Below, piece after piece: positions 15,075 to 20,346 of a DNA stretch of 20,346 nucleotides. The notes beneath the pieces were generated by a model that saw nothing but the letters and a program-made list of their open reading frames with translations, was not told where the DNA came from and made no database searches. Source of the stretch: a virus. Positions within the stretch are counted from its first letter, which is position 1; every line of letters starts with the position of its first letter. The translations under genes and the position numbers were made by a program. Location of the stretch: positions 1 to 20,346 of the IMG/VR virus record IMGVR_UViG_3300025151_000394; one strand, 5' to 3'.

Positions 15075-16676
15075 ATGGCTACACTAAAAGATTTTAAAAA
15101 ACCAAATATAAACAATAATAACAATGCTAGTTTAGATGATTTTAAATTACCTAAAGACACTAAAAGAGGTTTTATTAAAGAATACGATCCGAATACAAAT
15201 GCTTTTTTTCAAGCATTAGGCAATTTAGATGAAAGTGCCTTGCAACTAGGTAAAGATATTATTACACCTTTGTTGAGTCCTGTGCAAACTGCTAAAGATT
15301 TAATATCTTTAGGATCTAGTGTTGTAAATCTTGTTAGACCTGGTGAACAAGGAAATGAAGAACTTGCAAAACAAGTAGGTAAGTTTTTTAAAGATCGTTA
15401 TGGTGGTTTAGAAAATATTAAAAAAACCTTTGCTACCGATCCTATTGGTATGTTGTCAGATGTCTCTATTATTTTTAGTGGTGGTGCATTGTTGCCAGGT
15501 AAACTTGGTAAAATAAGCCAAGTGGCTAGTAAAGTAGATCCTATAGTTGGTGGTACAAAACTTGTTGGTAGTGGTGTAAATTTAGTAAGTAAAGCACCCT
15601 CTAAAATATTAGGTATGACAACTGGTGCTGGTGAAACAGCTATATCAACTGCTTTTAGATCAGGTCAAAAAGGTGGAAAAGTTGCTGAAGATTTTAGAAG
15701 TAACATTACTGGTAAAGAAAGTATAGGAAAAGTTGTTGAAGATACTCTTGAATCATTAAAAAATAAAAAGTCACAAACTTCCAAAACATTTGTTGAGGGA
15801 AAAAATAAATTAGATTTAGGATCAAAAAAAGTAAATCCTGAAATAATTTCTAATATTGCTGAAGATATAGTGCAAAGTAAAAGTTTAGGACAGTTTGAAC
15901 TATCAAGTAAAGCACAAGGAAAGTTAAAACAATTAAACAAAATTATTGAAGAATGGAGATTAAATCCAAAAAATCATAATTTAGAAGGTCTTGATGCTCT
16001 AAAAAGAAGAATTGATGCAGAGTACCCTACTGGTATTAATGTTGGTGACTCAGGTAGATTAGTATCTGATGTAAGGAATAAAATTAAAGATATAATTGTC
16101 AAAGAGTCTCCTGATTATGCAAAAGTTATGAATGCTTATGAAGAAGCAATTAAACTTGAGAAAAAATTAAAAAATGAACTTAGTCTTGGTAAAAGAGCTG
16201 ATGCTGGAACAACTTTAAGAAAATTACAATCAGTTATGAGAAACAATGTTAATACAAATTTTGGTAGCAGACTTGAAGCATTAAAATTACTTGATACAGC
16301 AGATGGAAATTTGATGGCAAAACTTGCTGGTCAATCTTTAAACACTTTAACACCAAGAGGATTACAAAGTTTAATTCCATCAGGTGCTTTGGGAGTAGGA
16401 AGTTCAGCTTTGTTGGGTGGTGGTTTTATCAATCCTTTGGCTATAGCACCAACTTTAATTACTAGTTCTCCTAGACTAATGGGTGAAGCTGCTTATTATT
16501 CAGGTGTAGCTTCAAGACCTTTTGCAGCAATGAGTAACGCAATGAGTAAATTACCATCACCAGTTAGATCAGCATTAAAACCCTCTAATGTATTTAGAGG
16601 TTCAAGAGCTATTGGTTTATTAGACAGACCAATAGATGAAAACAGATCAGCATTAGAGAATAGAGGATTATTATAA
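15075..16676 (+). CDS. Probable internal virion / ejection protein (533 aa)
   Basis: This is a large, mainly helical protein with long amphipathic stretches and two glycine/alanine-rich hydrophobic regions. These lie around residues 124-145 (IGMLSDVSIIFSGGALLPGK) and 432-465 (SLIPSGALGVGSSALLGGGF onward), both plausible membrane-interacting segments. The N-terminus contains two related short peptides, LKDFKKP and LDDFKLP (residues 4-10 and 20-26), around an asparagine run. The middle is a K/E-rich helical region. No enzyme motif (such as a transglycosylase) is seen. Size, composition and place directly before the fibre gene fit a pilot or ejection protein forming part of the trans-envelope channel. 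The last eight residues, ALENRGLL, resemble ALRNRGLL near the N-terminus of the preceding gene's product. Confidence 0.7.
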   Translation: MATLKDFKKPNINNNNNASLDDFKLPKDTKRGFIKEYDPNTNAFFQALGNLDESALQLGKDIITPLLSPVQTAKDLISLGSSVVNLVRPGEQGNEELAKQVGKFFKDRYGGLENIKKTFATDPIGMLSDVSIIFSGGALLPGKLGKISQVASKVDPIVGGTKLVGSGVNLVSKAPSKILGMTTGAGETAISTAFRSGQKGGKVAEDFRSNITGKESIGKVVEDTLESLKNKKSQTSKTFVEGKNKLDLGSKKVNPEIISNIAEDIVQSKSLGQFELSSKAQGKLKQLNKIIEEWRLNPKNHNLEGLDALKRRIDAEYPTGINVGDSGRLVSDVRNKIKDIIVKESPDYAKVMNAYEEAIKLEKKLKNELSLGKRADAGTTLRKLQSVMRNNVNTNFGSRLEALKLLDTADGNLMAKLAGQSLNTLTPRGLQSLIPSGALGVGSSALLGGGFINPLAIAPTLITSSPRLMGEAAYYSGVASRPFAAMSNAMSKLPSPVRSALKPSNVFRGSRAIGLLDRPIDENRSALENRGLL

Positions 16677-18718
16677 TGACAGTATCAAGTTATAGCACAA
16701 CAGCAAGTAGCAACACAGCCATAAATGGAGTTAATATATCAGAGGGCATGAGTCCATCTGATGTAAACAATGCCATTAGAGAACAATTAAAAGATGTTAG
16801 ATCAGTCTGGAATGACAAAGAATGGTTTATACTAGGCGATGGTGATGGCACAACTACCTTTACAAGAGCTAGTACAACCTCTGTCACAATAGCTTCTAAT
16901 ATAACTTCTACTCACCATGTAGGTCGTAGAGTTAAAATAGTTGGATCTAATACAGGAACTATTTATGGAAAAATTGCAACTTCAAGTTATTCTTCACCTA
17001 ATACAACTTTAACATTTACACTAGATAGTGGCACAATTAATTCAGGTGACTCTACTGTAGATGTTTATGTAGGTTCAAATTATACTGGCTACTCAATTCC
17101 TGTTATTGATGAAGATGCTATGGGTACTGATAGTGCTATCCTCCCTCCTTCTCAACAATCAGTTAAAGCATTTGTTACTTCCGGTACAGTCACCCTATCC
17201 AATAAATCTATAGCTTTAGGTAGCAACACAGTTACAGGTACAACAGCACAATTTAATAGTGCTTTATCAGATGGCAGTTTTGCAACACTAGCTGGTTCAG
17301 AAACTTTAACTAATAAAACTTTAACAAGTCCTGTCCTTAATACAGGAATTAGTGGTACTGCTTTTAAAGATGAAGATGATATGTCAAGTGATAGTGCTAC
17401 TGCTGTTGCTTCTCAACAATCAATTAAGGCCTATGTAACTGCCCAATTAACAGCAGAAGATTTAGACTTTGCTGGTGATAGTGGTACAGGTTCAGTAGAT
17501 TTAGACTCACAAACATTTACGATTGCTTCAGGTGAAGGTATTGATACTTCTGCCTCTAGCCAAACACTAACTATTAGTGGTGAAGATGCTACAACATCAA
17601 ACAAAGGTATAGCTTCATTTAGTTCTGATAACTTTGCAGTATCGAGTGGTGCTGTTACTATTAAAGATGGTGGAGTTGCTAATGTAGAACTGGCTAATGA
17701 TAGTGTCTCGTATGGTGGTGTGTCCTTAGATTTAGGCCAAACAGATAGTACCCCAGCTTTTAACTTATCAGATGCAACTTCTTATCCAACAAGTGCTTTA
17801 AATGGTACGATTGCAAGTTCACAATTAGCTTCAGGAATAGATGCTACTAAGATTGCAGATGGATCAGTTACTTCAACAGAATTTCAATACATCAATACTT
17901 TATCTTCAAATGCTCAAACTCAATTAAGTGGTAAATTAACTGCTTCTAATGATTTATCCGATTTAGCTTCAGCTTCTACAGCAAGATCAAATCTTGGATT
18001 AGGAACTATTGCTACTCAAGCATCAAGTTCAGTTAGTATTAGTGGTGGTTCGATCACAGGTATAGGTAGTCCAAGTAATAATACAGATGTCGCTATTAAA
18101 TCTTATGTTGATGAAGCTGTTGCTGGTCTTAGAACAAGAATTATAGCTGAATGTGCAACTACAGCTAATGTCAATTTATCAAATGGATTAGAAGCTGGTG
18201 ATACCATTGATGGTATTACCCTTGTTGCTGGTGATAGAGTTTTAGTTAAAGACCAATCTACTGCTACTGAAAATGGTTTATACCTGGCAGTATCAAGTGG
18301 AGCAGCTAGTCGTGATCCAGAATACGATACAATCGCAGAATTAAGTGGTGGGTTAATCGTAGTTAATCAAGGATCATCTAATGATAATAAAATATTTCTT
18401 TGTACTACAGATAGCACAGGTTCAGTTGGTTCAACAAACATAACCTATACTCAAGTCACACCTTCAAACACAGGTACAGTTACTTCTATAGGATTAACAC
18501 AGTCAGGATCAGAGTTTAGTATATCAGGTTCGCCTGTTACTTCATCAGGAAATATTACATTAGATGTAAACAGAATTAGTGCCACTAAGATTGGTGCAAA
18601 CACTAATATATCAGATACAGAATATGGTTACTTGAATGGTGTATCGAGTTCAATTCAAGATCAATTAGACGCAAAAGCAACTGCTGGATTTAGTATCGCT
18701 ATGGCAGTTGCATTATAG
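16676..18718 (+). CDS. Tail fibre protein
   Basis: This 680-aa S/T/G-rich protein has the marks of a phage tail fibre. The N-terminal segment [20 protein letters not shown] (residues 17-36) matches the usual virion-attachment start. The shaft has repeated units, including [20 protein letters not shown] (145-164) and [20 protein letters not shown] (232-251), [11 protein letters not shown], two copies of ISGGSI/ISGEDAT-type strands, and [20 protein letters not shown] near the end. The C-terminus is a short hydrophobic tail FSIAMAVAL rather than a long enzymatic or chaperone domain. It probably forms beta-rich trimers that bind the host surface. The start overlaps the previous stop (TAATG). Confidence 0.88.
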   Translation: MTVSSYSTTASSNTAINGVNISEGMSPSDVNNAIREQLKDVRSVWNDKEWFILGDGDGTTTFTRASTTSVTIASNITSTHHVGRRVKIVGSNTGTIYGKIATSSYSSPNTTLTFTLDSGTINSGDSTVDVYVGSNYTGYSIPVIDEDAMGTDSAILPPSQQSVKAFVTSGTVTLSNKSIALGSNTVTGTTAQFNSALSDGSFATLAGSETLTNKTLTSPVLNTGISGTAFKDEDDMSSDSATAVASQQSIKAYVTAQLTAEDLDFAGDSGTGSVDLDSQTFTIASGEGIDTSASSQTLTISGEDATTSNKGIASFSSDNFAVSSGAVTIKDGGVANVELANDSVSYGGVSLDLGQTDSTPAFNLSDATSYPTSALNGTIASSQLASGIDATKIADGSVTSTEFQYINTLSSNAQTQLSGKLTASNDLSDLASASTARSNLGLGTIATQASSSVSISGGSITGIGSPSNNTDVAIKSYVDEAVAGLRTRIIAECATTANVNLSNGLEAGDTIDGITLVAGDRVLVKDQSTATENGLYLAVSSGAASRDPEYDTIAELSGGLIVVNQGSSNDNKIFLCTTDSTGSVGSTNITYTQVTPSNTGTVTSIGLTQSGSEFSISGSPVTSSGNITLDVNRISATKIGANTNISDTEYGYLNGVSSSIQDQLDAKATAGFSIAMAVAL

Positions 18719-18730
18719 GAAAGGTAAATA

Positions 18731-19060
18731 ATGGCACAAAATTTTAGAAATCAAATAGTCAGAAACACAGGTACATCAGGAGTTGATATTCTTAACGCAG
18801 TTGACAGTTACGATACTGTTATTGGTATAAGATTAGCTAATGTTCATACAGCAGCAATTAGTGTAGATGTATATATTGTTAGATCATCAACAAACTACTA
18901 CTTAGTTAAATCAGCACCTATCCCTGTCGGTGGCTCACTTGAGTTAATTGATGGAGGTGCGAAAGTTGTATTAGCTTCAGGTGATAAAATTGCAGCAGTT
19001 TCAACAGCAGCTAACAGTTTAGATACAGTTGTTTCTTACATAGACACAATTAGCACATAG
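18731..19060 (+). CDS. Small beta-rich virion-associated protein (109 aa)
   Basis: The protein (MAQNFRNQIVRNTGTSGVDI...) is a string of predicted beta strands: VIGIRLANVHTAAISVDVYI, NYYLVKSAPIPVGGSLELID, GAKVVLASGDKIAAVSTAAN and LDTVVSYIDTI. The pattern, with IPVGGSLELIDGG followed by KVVLASGDKI, resembles a small protein often found near fibre genes in marine phages, probably a structural or receptor-contact component. This is from memory and not a named family. A good purine-rich site AGGAAAGG (18718-18725) precedes the ATG by five bases. It follows the fibre gene by 12 bases. Confidence 0.75.
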   Translation: MAQNFRNQIVRNTGTSGVDILNAVDSYDTVIGIRLANVHTAAISVDVYIVRSSTNYYLVKSAPIPVGGSLELIDGGAKVVLASGDKIAAVSTAANSLDTVVSYIDTIST

Positions 19061-19068
19061 GAGATAGT

Positions 19069-19611
19069 ATGGGATATATTGGAAAACAACCAGCTAGTGC
19101 AGCATTAACAGCAGATGATATAACAGATGGTATTATCTCTACAGCTAAAATAGCTGATGATGCAGTTACTTCAGCTAAAGTTGCGTTTAGTCTAGGTAAA
19201 GTAGGACAAGTACAATCATTTAGAACTACAAATGAGCAAAGTACATCTTCAACAAGTTTTGTTGCATCAACGATAACTGATTCAATAACTTGTTCGGCAA
19301 CATCAAGTAAAGTTTTAATTTTTGTAAATGGTGGTAGAGCTTCTTATAGTGGTGGTACAGCAGAGGGAACAGTACATTTGTATTATGCAGTCGGTAGTGG
19401 TTCTTATAGTTCAATAGTAAATATAGTTAATTCAAATGTAAATGAGAGTGGGGGGTATGGAAAACCAGCAATGAGTTTTAGTTATCTACACAGTCCAAGT
19501 TCTACATCTGAACTTCATTATAAAATTTATTATAAAACAAATGCAAACACTTATTATTTAAACTCAGGTTCATCTTCAACAACTATAACATTGATGGAGA
19601 TATTAGCATAA
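19069..19611 (+). CDS. Fibre-associated protein with fibre-like N-terminus (180 aa)
   Basis: The N-terminus MGYIGKQPASAALTADDITD continues GIISTAKIADDAVTSAKV, a motif frequent at the start of marine phage fibre or receptor-binding proteins. The same A-x-K-I-A-D-x-x-V-T-S theme occurs in the large fibre ([13 protein letters not shown]). The C-terminal domain is a compact beta-rich S/Y/G-rich fold (residues about 60-180) ending in YLNSGSSSTTITLMEILA, plausibly a small receptor-contact or tip domain. A site GGAG (19060-19063) spans the previous stop and precedes the ATG. The stop is shared with the next gene's start (TAATG). Confidence 0.75.
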   Translation: MGYIGKQPASAALTADDITDGIISTAKIADDAVTSAKVAFSLGKVGQVQSFRTTNEQSTSSTSFVASTITDSITCSATSSKVLIFVNGGRASYSGGTAEGTVHLYYAVGSGSYSSIVNIVNSNVNESGGYGKPAMSFSYLHSPSSTSELHYKIYYKTNANTYYLNSGSSSTTITLMEILA

Positions 19612-19820
19612 TGGCAAATTTAGAAAAATTTTGGAAAGCATTATTTATTTTAAAACCTAATGTTGAAGCTAATGTTCATGGAGATATTTTAACAGAAGAT
19701 GATTTCAATAATATTGAATGGGTAACAGGAGTAAATGGAGAAATAGCTATAACAACTAAAAGTAATCCACATTCAGAAATAACTTGGATTAAAGTAAAAG
19801 AAGAAATGGGTAAATTATAA
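19611..19820 (+). CDS. Hypothetical small protein (69 aa)
   Basis: This short, mixed-charge 69-aa product (MANLEKFWKALFILKPNVEA...) has an acidic turn region ILTEDDFNNIEWVTG and ends ITWIKVKEEMGKL. No domain is recognised. Small proteins of this size sit beside fibre genes in several marine phages and may act as fibre chaperones or minor tail proteins, but nothing visible proves it. Coding status is supported by TAATG junctions on both sides and an AT-rich codon bias like its neighbours. Confidence 0.7.
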   Translation: MANLEKFWKALFILKPNVEANVHGDILTEDDFNNIEWVTGVNGEIAITTKSNPHSEITWIKVKEEMGKL

Positions 19821-20346
19821 TGTCTTTAATAAAAATAAAATCAGAAAGTATGAATCTTGCAGATACCTATGCGTTTACTGGTACTGTTACTGGTGCTAGT
19901 GATATAACTAAAATTGTTACAGTTGATGGAGCTGGTGCAAGTCAAGTAGACTTTGATGGTAATTTAGGTTCTTATACTTATAACATGATTATATTTAAAG
20001 ATTTACAAACTGCAAGTGATGTTAGTTTTAATATGAGATATTTTCATGGTGGTACTATTGCTACAAATGCAAACCATAGATTTGCTGGAAAAATGAGAAG
20101 TAGCACAGGTAACGATGAAAATCAAAATAATGATAGTGCTGATCATTTCCAGATAATGAGTGCTATTGATGATAGTAGTTCAGGAGCTGTTGGTTCAACA
20201 GGAGTAATTTATATACCAGCAACAACTGTTTCTTATATGCCAACTTTTTTTGGAAATGGATTTCAACAATCACATAATGGAAATAAAAATGCTATCTATT
20301 ATGCTGGACATAATACAGGACAAACAACTGCACCATCAGGTGTAAG
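19820..20346 (+). CDS. Tail/fibre-associated protein, 3' end cut off by the window
   Basis: From ATG 19820 the frame stays open for 175 codons to the window edge. The visible part is MSLIKIKSESMNLADTYAFT, then GTVTGASDITKIVTVDGAGA, and later YNMIIFKDLQTASDVSFNMR and FGNGFQQSHNGNKNAIYY. It is beta-rich and G/S/T/N-rich with no membrane segment, in keeping with a structural or receptor-binding component of the fibre module. The family is not recognised, and the missing C-terminus could carry the decisive domain. It starts at the shared TAATG junction with the previous gene. Confidence 0.72.
   Translation, partial: MSLIKIKSESMNLADTYAFTGTVTGASDITKIVTVDGAGASQVDFDGNLGSYTYNMIIFKDLQTASDVSFNMRYFHGGTIATNANHRFAGKMRSSTGNDENQNNDSADHFQIMSAIDDSSSGAVGSTGVIYIPATTVSYMPTFFGNGFQQSHNGNKNAIYYAGHNTGQTTAPSGV

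Overview
The window is about 20 kb of an AT-rich tailed-phage genome (Caudoviricetes), or of a prophage lying in the lytic structural region. Every supported gene is on the + strand. The genes are packed head to tail, mostly with 0-11 nt gaps or ATGA/TAATG/GTGA stop-start overlaps, and there is no stretch over 300 bases without a gene. No tRNA, integrase, IS element or CRISPR array was seen. The gene order is terminase, portal, scaffold, major capsid, adaptor, nozzle, ejection proteins, fibres. There are no tail tube, sheath or tape-measure genes. With a capsid protein resembling the SU10/DUF5309 type, this points to a short-tailed (podovirus-like) phage of the P22/SU10 architecture. AT-rich codon use and the style of the fibre and accessory proteins suggest a marine bacterial host, but the host cannot be named from this sequence.

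Region 1 (1-4118) is the packaging and DNA-modification module: a 56-aa hypothetical protein, a C5-cytosine methyltransferase, the large terminase, a GNAT-like protein and a second beta-class (probably N4-cytosine) DNA methyltransferase. Two features stand out. First, the C5 methyltransferase is overlapped almost throughout by a second + strand reading frame (to 1068). That frame has conserved-looking motifs and, over the middle of the gene, carries the host-like AT-rich wobble bias that the methyltransferase frame lacks. Second, the 3' end of the terminase is present twice, flanking the GNAT gene, which looks like the scar of a gene insertion.

Region 2 (4183-9383) is the head module: portal (GTG start), a proline-rich hypothetical protein, a small hypothetical protein, scaffold and major capsid protein, followed by the only clear intrinsic terminator (9405-9432). 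Region 3 (9452-12849) is head completion and tail: two small hypothetical proteins, the head-tail adaptor, the nozzle/tail tubular protein, a small conserved protein and a second GNAT-like protein. Region 4 (12852-16676) holds three probable internal virion/ejection proteins. Region 5 (16676-20346) holds a large repeat-bearing tail fibre, three small fibre-associated or hypothetical proteins and a final open-ended gene cut by the window edge.

In the inferred life cycle, the two methyltransferases would modify phage DNA before or during packaging by the terminase. The portal, scaffold and capsid build the procapsid, and the adaptor and nozzle close it. The ejection proteins carry DNA into the cell after the fibres bind the host.
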